A stretch of DNA of 64,000 nt from a virus, in the IMG/VR virus record IMGVR_UViG_3300045131_002298, positions 1 to 64,000 of that record, one strand, 5' to 3'. A program made the position numbers and the translations under genes. The notes under the pieces are model-generated. The model searched no databases, was not told the DNA's origin, and worked only from the letters and a program-made list of their open reading frames with translations. This document shows, one piece after another, positions 33,900-41,454 of this stretch (its first letter is position 1; every line of letters starts with the position of its first letter).

Positions 33900-34222
33900 C
33901 CTCGACGACCAAGGATTTCCTTTTTGTTAAATGAAATATTTGCGAAATTTGGTCGTCTAAGTCGAATAAAGTGGCTATTGCTTTTATCCTAATTATTCAA
34001 AAGGATCTCAAAATGGATGATGAAGTATACGCAATAGCCAAACTGTTATATAAGAAATAAATTGGCTACTAGGTTTAACAATAAAAGCTCTTTAAAAGGA
34101 GGTAAAAAACAATAGTAGCCAAACTGCAATTTCAAATAAGGGGCGCTGGGTTAATAGTAGAAGGAGATTTTATGCTATAGAAGAATTAGTTGTGGGCGCG
34201 CCCTTTACCCCTTGACTAATTT
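33866..34222 (-). ncRNA. Multi-hairpin RNA with antisense-RBS loops
   Basis: There is no long ORF from 33647 to 34280. A promoter at 34229-34257 and a strong terminator at 33866-33899 on the minus strand define an RNA of about 357 nt. It has four hairpins, each a 6-10 bp stem closing a 36-51 nt loop. In 5' to 3' order of the RNA the arms are 34198-34203/34141-34146, 34113-34122/34062-34071, 34031-34040/33972-33981 and 33949-33957/33904-33912. Loops 1 and 3 are complementary to SD-plus-ATG sequences (AAGGAGATTTTATG and AAGGATCTCAAAATG); loop 2 is complementary to AAGGAGGT. Hairpins 2 and 3 share stem and flanking sequence. It may be a trans-acting translational regulator. Confidence 0.6.
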
Positions 34223-34228
34223 AAACCT

Positions 34229-34257
34229 AGTCTACCACAGACTTTAACAAAAGTCAA
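34229..34257 (-). promoter_or_regulatory. Promoter of multi-hairpin RNA
   Basis: Minus strand TTGACT (34257-34252), 17 bp ending CTGTGG, TAGACT (34234-34229). The upstream 16-bp dyad is 7 bp away. Confidence 0.75.
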
Positions 34258-34264
34258 GCTTTTT

Positions 34265-34280
34265 TTGCAATTGATTGCAA
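34265..34280 (-). repeat. 16-bp dyad, copy 5
   Basis: TTGCAATCAATTGCAA on the minus strand, directly abutting the stop codon at 34281 and the promoter at 34257. Confidence 0.85.
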
Positions 34281-34703
34281 TTATTTTTTATCACGCCATG
34301 TGACGTAAGAAAGAGCAAATTCCATATCAATATAGTCCTGCCCTTCTTCGCTATATAAATGCATTCTAATCATTATACTTTGAGTAAACATATACTCACC
34401 CAGCGAAATATTATACCTCAAACCCACATTATCTTCTGGAAAAATAGGATTTCCTTCAAATTGCATTTTACGTAAAGTGAGATTACCCGAATGCTCAGAC
34501 TTTTCTTCAAAATATTTTATAAGGTCTTTAGGTATTTTTTTACGACCAGGAGTAAGAGCGAACAAAGACACTACTTCATTGCGTTTCCACTCTTTTCTTA
34601 TGGCGCGCATCTCATTGTCAATATCAAAGTATTCACATGTTCCATTGACATCAAATCCCTGAGTGGATCCTGTGCCGTAAATATAAAAATCCATCCTCTC
34701 CAT
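34281..34703 (-). CDS. Unknown protein, 140 aa
   Basis: 140 residues (MERMDFYIYGTGSTQGFDV), with CGGAGAAA before the ATG. The sequence alternates beta strands and acidic loops (GRKKIPKDLIKYFEEK, QDYIDMEFALSYV). Family not recognised. It is in a block of accessory genes between sheath and tube and is read from the promoter at 35161-35188. It may be a tail accessory or a host-interaction protein. Confidence 0.5.
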   Translation of the reverse strand: MERMDFYIYGTGSTQGFDVNGTCEYFDIDNEMRAIRKEWKRNEVVSLFALTPGRKKIPKDLIKYFEEKSEHSGNLTLRKMQFEGNPIFPEDNVGLRYNISLGEYMFTQSIMIRMHLYSEEGQDYIDMEFALSYVTWRDKK

Positions 34704-34728
34704 TTTAATTTCTCCGTTCCCTATTAAA

Positions 34729-35121
34729 CTATTCCTTCATTTTTTTAATAGACGCTTCTAATCGCGTCATTGATATTTTAATATTATTTAATTCTGCTTC
34801 AATCATACTCAATTCCGACAGCTTTTGCTGAGAAAGGCTAGGATAGGGCTGAGAGGGCTGTGAGGAAGCCTGAACATTTGATGCCTGACTTGATGTCTGA
34901 TTTGGTACCTGTTGCTGTGGTTGATTCTGGGCCGGTTTTTGGGCCTGTGCATTATTTACTTGCTGTTGAAGATTATTTATTTGAGCAATCAACTGATTGC
35001 GCGCTGTAGGTCAAGTAGTATTCTGTAACTGATTTTGAAGAGCGCTCAACATGCTTTGATTTATATCCTGTTGCATGCTCTGTTGACTACTGTTTAAGCT
35101 GAAAAAATTAAAGAGTCCCAT
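34729..35121 (-). CDS. Gln/Asn-rich coiled-coil protein with in-frame TGA
   Basis: The frame opens at ATG 35121 (MGLFNFFSLNSSQQ) after GGAGGAAACC. It runs 36 codons to TGA (35013-35011), then continues open in the same frame for 93 more codons: a Q/N/A/P-rich middle and a coiled coil (ELSMIEAELNNIKISMTRLEASI). The upstream and downstream parts are similar in composition, as if one protein is interrupted. The sequence after the TGA (C C T) is a moderately leaky context. It may be read through, be a recent nonsense mutation, or be a sequencing error; 36 residues could also be the whole product. Confidence 0.5.
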
Positions 35122-35160
35122 GGTTTCCTCCTGAGGGATTACACGTATTACTTTAATAGT

Positions 35161-35188
35161 ATTATACATTATATTTGCTGATTGTCAA
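35161..35188 (-). promoter_or_regulatory. Promoter for genes 35121 to 34281
   Basis: Minus strand TTGACA (35188-35183), 16 bp, TATAAT (35166-35161), giving TG before the -10 (TG-TATAAT). Good match to consensus. Confidence 0.75.
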
Positions 35189-35208
35189 GTTTTATTTTGA
35201 AGAAGAGT

Positions 35209-35245
35209 AAAGAAAAACAAAAGCCCGAAGGAGAACCCCTCGGGC
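35209..35245 (-). terminator. Terminator of the small RNA
   Basis: Minus strand GCCCGAGGGG…TTCGGGC followed by TTTTGTTTTT. Confidence 0.8.
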
Positions 35246-35288
35246 ATCGGGAAAGAAAGGAGAAAAAAATGAACCTTCTAGGGAAGGT
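35209..35288 (-). ncRNA. Putative small RNA, about 80 nt, with antisense-RBS segment
   Basis: Promoter at 35295-35323 and terminator at 35209-35245 bracket about 80 nt on the minus strand. The 5' part folds as ACCTTC-CCTA-GAAGGT. It is followed by an unpaired stretch complementary to AAAGGAGAAAAAAATGAA, that is, SD plus ATG, and then the terminator hairpin. This is the usual order for a trans-acting sRNA. On the plus strand the same DNA has an SD and a 14-codon ORF, but no promoter there was seen. Confidence 0.5.
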
Positions 35289-35294
35289 GAATAC

Positions 35295-35323
35295 AGTATA
35301 CTTCCCTCTATAATACATGTCAA
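35295..35323 (-). promoter_or_regulatory. Promoter of the small RNA
   Basis: Minus strand TTGACA (35323-35318), 17 bp, TATACT (35300-35295). Confidence 0.72.
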
Positions 35324-35386
35324 GTAAAAAGATCAAAAGGTTGCATTTTTTTCTTGAAGTAACACTTGATAATTAGGTGCAATTAA

Positions 35387-35812
35387 TTACCAGTCTCCTC
35401 CCCCGAATAGCAGCGAGAGCACGTCGAAGGGAAAAACGCACACCCGCTGCACAGCAGAAACGCATATAGGAAGTTGACGCTGAGAAGTACTAACCCATGG
35501 ATATTGCTGCTGACAATAACTATAAGAGCAAGTATCATACATAGGCTGTGAATAATTCTGATAGTAATAAACCTGCTGGGGTCTATATGTTTTTCTTATT
35601 TGTTTTCTAGGCGCGAAATCTCGCTGCTGAGGAAGCCTGTTAACTGATACCTTCTTTTCAGGTTCCTGAGCGCGTCTAATCTTACTCTGATATGCTGAAT
35701 TATTAGGAAATTTAAAGGCAGGAAAATTCAAAGTTTCACCTTGAGGCTTCACCTGCGCGTATGAAAAGCCAGACATCATCAACACTACAAACAATACTAA
35801 AAACTTTTTCAT
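35387..35812 (-). CDS. Exported protein with signal peptide, 141 aa
   Basis: 141 residues. The first 20 residues (MKKFLVLFVVLMMSGFSYAQ) are a clear Sec signal peptide: basic start, hydrophobic core, and an SYA cleavage site. The mature part is rich in Gln, Tyr, Arg and Cys (RKQIRKTYRPQQVYYYQNY, CSYSYCQQQYPW, ICVSAVQRVCVF), so it is likely cross-linked outside the cytoplasm. The gene overlaps the upstream one by 4 bp (ATGA). A phage-encoded exported protein could alter the cell envelope, for example in superinfection exclusion; this is inference. Confidence 0.6.
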   Translation of the reverse strand: MKKFLVLFVVLMMSGFSYAQVKPQGETLNFPAFKFPNNSAYQSKIRRAQEPEKKVSVNRLPQQRDFAPRKQIRKTYRPQQVYYYQNYSQPMYDTCSYSYCQQQYPWVSTSQRQLPICVSAVQRVCVFPFDVLSLLFGGGDW

Positions 35813-36444
35813 TCCATTACTCCTTCTTCCATTTTAACTTGGGGTGCCTTTTGAGGTAACGCACTCTCTCGTTCTCTAAGTAGAATCCATATAGCTTGTT
35901 CTAAATATGAAATATCCTCAAGATAATTATATTTAAAGAGCGCCTCCACTGCAGTCCCTACTCTATAATTAAGAAACCAATCCTCTATTACTTCTATAGG
36001 TTGAAATTCTACCTCATCATAAAAAACAGGGCCGTTAAGTTCATGGCGCGAAAAATTCCGCCCTTCTCCTTCACCAATATTCCCGTTAGTGAACTCATTC
36101 TGCATGTCATCTTTTGTAGGATCATAATCATCCATTTCTTTTTTGAGGCGCGAATTTATGCTCTTCTCCAATGACTCCTCTGTAGTATAATAAAGAAAGC
36201 GATGCACTCCGTCTTCCTCATAACAAAGCACATTATAATTAACAACTAGTTGAGGAGAAGTCTCTCCCTTTTTTGCGCCAATACCCGTGATACCAAAAAT
36301 GATAAGAGAATTTTCCTGAAACAAAGCCTTATTAATCCAATGCTCTAAAAGACGATCCTCTAAAATCTCCCTAACCAGTTTGGGATTTTTGTTGATAAGA
36401 GCGCTCTTTATATCAGTAGTCGGAATATTTTCTACAAGATCCAT
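35809..36444 (-). CDS. Unknown acidic protein, 211 aa
   Basis: 211 residues (MDLVENIPTTDIKSALINK) with GGGAGAT before ATG. It is acidic and mostly helical, with a mid-section EMDDYDPTKDDMQNEF. No family recognised. It is translationally coupled to the exported protein downstream (ATGA) and to the small frame upstream that overlaps its start. It therefore probably belongs to the same accessory transcript. Confidence 0.55.
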   Translation of the reverse strand: MDLVENIPTTDIKSALINKNPKLVREILEDRLLEHWINKALFQENSLIIFGITGIGAKKGETSPQLVVNYNVLCYEEDGVHRFLYYTTEESLEKSINSRLKKEMDDYDPTKDDMQNEFTNGNIGEGEGRNFSRHELNGPVFYDEVEFQPIEVIEDWFLNYRVGTAVEALFKYNYLEDISYLEQAIWILLRERESALPQKAPQVKMEEGVME

Positions 36445-36551
36445 ATATCTCCCTTATAAAAAAAGTGCTGTTCTATTATTTGAAAAGGCGGAACAGCTAC
36501 ACCTTTTGACCCCGCGGGGGGATTGGGGCCAAGCTGCTTTGCGAGCAGCAT
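36432..36551 (-). CDS. Putative leaderless ORF, 39 aa
   Basis: The ATG at 36551 lies 6 bases after the promoter's -10 box, at the expected transcription start, and there is no SD. The frame encodes MLLAKQLGPNPPAGSKGVA… and ends at TAG, overlapping the next gene's start. The first part is a TTGGCCCC…GGGGTCAA hairpin (about 36479-36530). It may be a short coding leader that couples to the next gene, or a structured leader without coding role. Confidence 0.4.
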   Translation of the reverse strand: MLLAKQLGPNPPAGSKGVAVPPFQIIEQHFFYKGDIWIL

Positions 36552-36557
36552 GATTTT

Positions 36558-36586
36558 AATATACCACAAATTTAAAAGTATGTCAA
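36558..36586 (-). promoter_or_regulatory. Promoter for leaderless ORF and gene 36444-35809
   Basis: Minus strand TTGACA (36586-36581), 17 bp ending TTTGTGG, TATATT (36563-36558). The -35 box overlaps the stop codon (TGA) of the HNH gene 36583-38475. Confidence 0.85.
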
Positions 36587-38475
36587 GCTTTTTTTGCAAT
36601 TGATTGCAAATTAAATTTTCTACTTAAATGATCTACACGAATTTCTTTCTCTCCCCCGCTCTCTACATCGCATATAGCATAAATATTATTTTTCCTCTTA
36701 TAAATCTCCCTTACCTTAAAATCCCCAAATACATCCCCCACTTTACAAAATTTTGTGCCTGCTACTTCTAATGAATTATTCTTACTCATAGTATTGGCAA
36801 CTTCCTTTTTAATACAACCACAAGATTTAATTTTACCTGAAGTTACATCATATAATTTTTTAATATCCTCCTTTCCGCAGTCACATAAACATTTAGCATA
36901 TTTTCGCGCCCCTCCCTCAGTATTCTTTATTCTTACCTCCTTAATTATAAGCTTATTAAATTTTTCTCCTACATGCGTTGAATTTTCGTCAATAGGCCAA
37001 AATGGAAATTCCTTTTCTTTACTTTCTTTAACCTCTTTCAATCTCTCACTAGTAACAGTCATTCTATGCTCTTTAATAGATTCCTTATGATAACAACCAC
37101 AGGATTTAATTACATTAAGATGGGAAAGATTTATAGTGGTTTCATTTCCACAATCACAAGCACACCTCAGTCTATAAATATAATTACCTTTCTCTGTTTT
37201 ACCTTTTATAACTTCTAACACGGTAAGCCTATCAAACTTCTTCCCTACTATTCCTTTAATACTATATTTTTTTTCTGAACTTCCTTCAGTGGTTTCTACT
37301 TTTCCGCCTCTTCCACACCCACAAGATTTCTGACGATCATGAATCAAATCAGAAAGTAATATCTCTTTTTCTGTTACCCCACAATCACAGTCACAAATAG
37401 CATAGCTCCTATTCCCTCTGCCTCTATCTCTAGTAACAATATCTTTTATTATAACTTTCCCAAAACGCTCTCCTATATGCTTCTGATCCTCTCCTCTAAG
37501 ATTATTTCTTCCCGGTGAATACACCTCATCACTAAGAATCTGCTCTACACTCATACCGCTTATATATCTATTTTTCAACGTATCATAATTCTTACCTAAA
37601 AATTCTGCCCACTGCCCAATAGTAAGAGACTTTCCGTCATAAGTTAAAATAATATTCTTAATTGCTCCTGCATCCCTTCTTTCAACTAAAGGAGTAGTAA
37701 GAATATCTTCCGGAGACCATCCTGCGTCATACCTCCAAACTAAAGCTCTAGTTTCTATTCCAGTATACAAGGACCATTCTGGTATAGATCTAACCTCTCC
37801 TTTATACTCAACAGTAATATCCTTTAAATTGCGTTCAGTTTTTCTTTCTCTAGGAGGTGCTAATAACTCATTTCCTCTTTTATGCTCCGTATGATATCTA
37901 GTTTTTAAAGTAGATAATTTTATACCCTTTTCTTCTGCCCACGCTCTAAGGGTCTGATTTTTTCCTTCCCATTCGTAATAGATTATATTGTCCCTATTTT
38001 CGGATTGTTCCTCATGCGTAACCCACCTACAATTCTCTGGAGAGTAATCTCCGTCATTACTTATTCTATCTATCTCATAATCATTTTTAGGCTCTGGCTT
38101 TTCCCCCATATCTAATAAAAAGTTTTCGAATCCTCTTTCCTCCAGCCACCTATCACATACCTTTGTACCTTTTAGCCCATAAAAGGGATAGCCATCACTA
38201 TTAGGATTATAGCAGCGATCTTTAGCATGGTTCCAAGCATTATACTCAGAAGGAAAATTTCTACTAGTTACATTAGGGTCTACAGAATTACGCTTATTAC
38301 ATCCACAGGAAGTGGATCTTCCCTTTTTAACACTATATAATTCCATGTCTACCACAGCCCCGCACTCACACAAGCACCTACAAAATCTTCTCCTGCCCTG
38401 CTTGTCTGGTGTTTCCTTCTTAAAAACCTCAAGGATAGTAAGCTTTCCGAAAACCATTCCTACTAAATTTTCCAT
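36583..38475 (-). CDS. Large HNH-family protein with four zinc modules, 630 aa
   Basis: 630 residues (MENLVGMVFGKLTILEVF), about two to three times the size of its relatives. Order: zinc module 1 at about 33-60; one HNH module at about 77-165 (YNAWNHAKDRCYNPNSD, YEIDRISNDGDYSPENCRW); three DNA-binding modules at about 165-312 (EKGIKLSTLKTRY, TGIETRALVWRYDAGW, LGKNYDTLKNRY); then zinc modules 2-4 at about 355-555, each with CxCxCG and SCGC. Thus it looks built by shuffling modules. The HNH module lacks the YGGRGI run (here YGLKGTKVCDRW), so activity may be altered. Own promoter at 38508-38536. The 16-bp dyad encodes its last residues (NLQSIA). Confidence 0.7.
   Translation of the reverse strand: MENLVGMVFGKLTILEVFKKETPDKQGRRRFCRCLCECGAVVDMELYSVKKGRSTSCGCNKRNSVDPNVTSRNFPSEYNAWNHAKDRCYNPNSDGYPFYGLKGTKVCDRWLEERGFENFLLDMGEKPEPKNDYEIDRISNDGDYSPENCRWVTHEEQSENRDNIIYYEWEGKNQTLRAWAEEKGIKLSTLKTRYHTEHKRGNELLAPPRERKTERNLKDITVEYKGEVRSIPEWSLYTGIETRALVWRYDAGWSPEDILTTPLVERRDAGAIKNIILTYDGKSLTIGQWAEFLGKNYDTLKNRYISGMSVEQILSDEVYSPGRNNLRGEDQKHIGERFGKVIIKDIVTRDRGRGNRSYAICDCDCGVTEKEILLSDLIHDRQKSCGCGRGGKVETTEGSSEKKYSIKGIVGKKFDRLTVLEVIKGKTEKGNYIYRLRCACDCGNETTINLSHLNVIKSCGCYHKESIKEHRMTVTSERLKEVKESKEKEFPFWPIDENSTHVGEKFNKLIIKEVRIKNTEGGARKYAKCLCDCGKEDIKKLYDVTSGKIKSCGCIKKEVANTMSKNNSLEVAGTKFCKVGDVFGDFKVREIYKRKNNIYAICDVESGGEKEIRVDHLSRKFNLQSIAKKA
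36594..36609 (-). repeat. 16-bp dyad, copy 6 (3' end of HNH gene)
   Basis: TTGCAATCAATTGCAA on the minus strand, in frame as LQSIA, 8 bases before the promoter's -35 box. Confidence 0.85.
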
Positions 38476-38507
38476 AATATTTTCCTTCCTTCTTTTTATT
38501 TAAAAGC

Positions 38508-38536
38508 AGTATACCACAAGCTATCGAAGATGTCAA
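38508..38536 (-). promoter_or_regulatory. Promoter of 630-aa HNH gene
   Basis: Minus strand TTGACA (38536-38531), 17 bp ending CTTGTGG, TATACT (38513-38508). Excellent match. Confidence 0.85.
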
Positions 38537-38691
38537 GCTTTTTTTTCATTAATTTGAAAATAAATTATCGAACTTCGATAAAAAAGCAGAGTTTTACATT
38601 CATATTTTTACATAAATTATTATAGACAAATTCGCAGTGGCGCTGACCTTCCTAGCCTGTAAAAGCTTCCATAAATTTAATATATTTTGAC

Positions 38692-38720
38692 AAAAAAAAA
38701 GCGACGCATTTAGCGTCGCT
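38692..38720 (-). terminator. Terminator after tail sheath gene
   Basis: Minus strand AGCGACGC, 5-nt loop, GCGTCGCT then nine T. Lies 22 bp after the sheath stop. Confidence 0.88.
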
Positions 38721-38741
38721 TTCGTCGAACAAAGTATTAAA

Positions 38742-41357
38742 TTATGAGCGTACCCACCCTGGCAAGTACTTCATGCTTTTATAGTTCTCAAAAGACTCTC
38801 CCGTACGCATGACTCCAAGTTCGAATTCGAGATAGTATATAGCGCGGGTTGGTTGTATCAAAGCACGACACCTATAAAGGCCCCTATCTATATCCAAACC
38901 TGAATTCAAAACTGCGTTTTTTAGCTCGCCTCCGTCAAAAAAAGCGTCCCGGTCCGTTTGAAGGCAGTAGTCATAGATGGCATATTTGTTTTTCCATGAG
39001 TCGAATGCAGGTTCAAGTACCCTATGAATTTCTCTCCATGTAACTGGATGGTTAGGTTCAAATAGAAAGGTTCTTAGTACTGGCATAAGTGTTCTATTAA
39101 CAACCGTTATGAATCTCATAACGTTTAGTTCACGAGTAGCAGAAGGGGCTCTTTGTGTAGTCCTCTGCTCCCAGAACATAGCTCCCTCTATTCCAGGCAT
39201 CTTTGATATCATCAAATAATTAATGCCATACTCTGCAAAAAGATCTGCATAACCAGTTGATCTATAATCCTGGATATTAAAGTCAATTCCTTCTACCAGC
39301 TGAACAGCGCCTCTTCTTGGGCCTACTGGCGCATAATGTGAACCATAGTCATTATCAGTTCTACACAAGCAGGAAGCTAAATGTCCTAGATTAGGTATAT
39401 ATCGTTTAGCAGAATCCCTATCATCAAAGACAAGAGGGCGACCAAACCACAAGGAAAATCTATGTGAATTAAAAGCAGGATGTGTGTAATTACCAGTACC
39501 CATTCTCCAGGCTACTGTATCCTCAGGATCATTACCAGGAGGAGTTGCTCCATAACCCATCATATCGCCACGATTCTCGCAATAAGTAATCATTGCATTA
39601 TATACTGTTGCTGATACTGTGCCAGGAACCATAAGATCCATACTCATGTATGTAGTATCTGCAGCATAAATGCCAGTTTGCGCAGCGGCATCCCCAATCC
39701 AGTCAGCATCATCGAACCCATCATTTGCTAAATAAGTATCAGCTGTAAGCCCCAATACTGTATAAGCATCATGTGTAACTGCCTGTAAGTGAATGTTTTC
39801 TGTATCATCGTTTGCTTGTATTTTGAGTTTATTATTATAGGAAGTAGCTGTAGCATCTGACAAACTATCATTAATTTGTATAACAACTTCAGCTAGAGTT
39901 TTAGCTGCTCCTGAAAGAGTAATGGTTTGAGGGGCGTCGGCTCCAACCTGAATCAGTAACGTATCATCAGTACCGGTAACAAAGGTAAATGGCCCGAGTT
40001 CTGAGCCCACAAAATAACCACCCTCTTCATCAATACCATTAGAACCACCATGCAAATAATCACCAGTACCATTAGCAACTGGCATATTAAGAGGCGAAGC
40101 CGTGGCAGAATGAAGATCTACAACATCCACGAGAAAAGACTGCTCGGCAACAAAGTTTACAACATATCTTTCACTCTCTGAATCCATAGACATATCTGGA
40201 TAATATTCTTCCATATCACCTTGTCTATCATTTATAATTCTGAGATTAAAATAAAGATCTTCATGTAAGAGCGAATCGGTTATAATAACCTTAAGATCGT
40301 CTCCCCAATCACCTTCATTAAGAGCGTCAATTCTAAGGGTTGCCTGCGAAGAACCAGCAGCAGTCCCAGCTACCTCGTCTGTGTCAAAACCAAGAGGAGT
40401 AAGAGCGGTACTTGACGAGAACTGAAGAGTAGCGCTTGTACCAGAAGTTAAAGTTTCAATTCTTACTTTGCCTTCATTTGCATAGACATATACATCTTCG
40501 AAAGCCTGCATTCTTTGTACAACTTGGCCTGTAGTAAGAGTAAAGTCGCCTTCTTCTCCGGCTATAGGAGCAAGAGTTAATGATTGTGTAGCTTCTCCGT
40601 CAACAGAAAGAATAAGGTTATCTGTTCCGGCTTCTGCGGCATCGGTCGTAGTAGTAAGTGGGAGGCCCAAAAGTGCATAGGCTGAATCAGTTATAGTGAT
40701 TACACCTAAAGAGTGGGTTATTGTGTTGGCCCAAACTTTAAGAACATATGCGCCACTTCCTTCGTCATAAACAGCACTGGCAGTCATACCCGTAGTATGC
40801 GCATTTATATAATCAGCAACACCCTGCGTGGTAAGAGTTCCTGTGAGCGTTAACTCCTGAGCTGTTCCAGCATTTACAGTAAAAGAAAGTTTATCTGATT
40901 CGCCTGTAACAAAAGTAAAGGGGCCAACTTCTGTTCCCAGAAATCTACCCGAGAGCTTTTGGGTAAGAGCGAAAGGACCTACTTCACTCTCAATCACAGC
41001 CACCCCTGCAGTGTCTGCTCTATCATAAAGAGTCAATTGTGCTTTAGTTGCTGTTAATGTAGTAGGATCGGCAGGATCATCGTAATGTGCGGTTCTGATC
41101 AGATTCAGTCTTGCGCCTTGTCTAAGCGCCATTTCAACTACTAGTGGATCAGTTGTCCAAGATACTTTCTTACCGTATCTTTTCCTATACTCTTCCATGG
41201 TAGAGATAATACGGGCAACACCCATCTCACCTCTTTCTGCCTTGATGACCATGGTTACATACCCACGAACCACTTCATCAACAAATAACGATAAGTCATT
41301 TATCCGCCATATAACTCTAGCTGCGCCAAGCGTCATATCAGTAACCTCCAATATCAA
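38742..41357 (-). CDS. Tail sheath protein with inserted repeated domains
   Basis: 871 residues (MILEVTDMTLGAARVIWRI). The C-terminal block (RELNVMRFITVVNRTL … PNHPVTWREIHRVLEPAFDSW) is the conserved sheath core that contracts around the tube. The chain is longer than the about 660 residues of T4 gp18. The extra length is three copies of one domain at about 143-240, 246-330 and 453-545, each with a GPFTFVTG-DDTLxFxV start, a helix and a LGL/LGF-TADTY end. These domains probably face outward and may bind surfaces. A terminator follows directly. Confidence 0.82.
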   Translation of the reverse strand: MILEVTDMTLGAARVIWRINDLSLFVDEVVRGYVTMVIKAERGEMGVARIISTMEEYRKRYGKKVSWTTDPLVVEMALRQGARLNLIRTAHYDDPADPTTLTATKAQLTLYDRADTAGVAVIESEVGPFALTQKLSGRFLGTEVGPFTFVTGESDKLSFTVNAGTAQELTLTGTLTTQGVADYINAHTTGMTASAVYDEGSGAYVLKVWANTITHSLGVITITDSAYALLGLPLTTTTDAAEAGTDNLILSVDGEATQSLTLAPIAGEEGDFTLTTGQVVQRMQAFEDVYVYANEGKVRIETLTSGTSATLQFSSSTALTPLGFDTDEVAGTAAGSSQATLRIDALNEGDWGDDLKVIITDSLLHEDLYFNLRIINDRQGDMEEYYPDMSMDSESERYVVNFVAEQSFLVDVVDLHSATASPLNMPVANGTGDYLHGGSNGIDEEGGYFVGSELGPFTFVTGTDDTLLIQVGADAPQTITLSGAAKTLAEVVIQINDSLSDATATSYNNKLKIQANDDTENIHLQAVTHDAYTVLGLTADTYLANDGFDDADWIGDAAAQTGIYAADTTYMSMDLMVPGTVSATVYNAMITYCENRGDMMGYGATPPGNDPEDTVAWRMGTGNYTHPAFNSHRFSLWFGRPLVFDDRDSAKRYIPNLGHLASCLCRTDNDYGSHYAPVGPRRGAVQLVEGIDFNIQDYRSTGYADLFAEYGINYLMISKMPGIEGAMFWEQRTTQRAPSATRELNVMRFITVVNRTLMPVLRTFLFEPNHPVTWREIHRVLEPAFDSWKNKYAIYDYCLQTDRDAFFDGGELKNAVLNSGLDIDRGLYRCRALIQPTRAIYYLEFELGVMRTGESFENYKSMKYLPGWVRS

Positions 41358-41370
41358 TTATAAATTTGGT

Positions 41371-41419
41371 CTAAGCCTCTAAAAAATTATTAATTAGTTT
41401 TTTAGTATTAGGAGCTTAG
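41371..41419. promoter_or_regulatory. Leader hairpin of sheath gene
   Basis: CTAAGC…GCTTAG outer arms and CTAAAAAA…TTTTTTAG inner arms fold in one long hairpin just upstream of the sheath start. It could regulate translation or end transcription from the upstream HNH-like gene. Confidence 0.4.
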
Positions 41420-41454
41420 GTAAATGAAAACATTAATTTTTAAGACATAATAAA

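Noticed and set aside
34841-34870. Plus-strand sequence resembling CTAGGATAGG of the leader RNA
   Set aside because: It is in coding sequence of the Gln-rich gene, without the closing stem; chance match.
38592-38665. Possible third copy of the leader RNA before the 630-aa HNH gene (CCTAGCC and a TTTTACA/TGTAAAA stem)
   Set aside because: Only the CTAGG core matches. The inner hairpins and motifs of copies A and B are not recognisable, and it lies upstream of the promoter, so it would not be in the leader.
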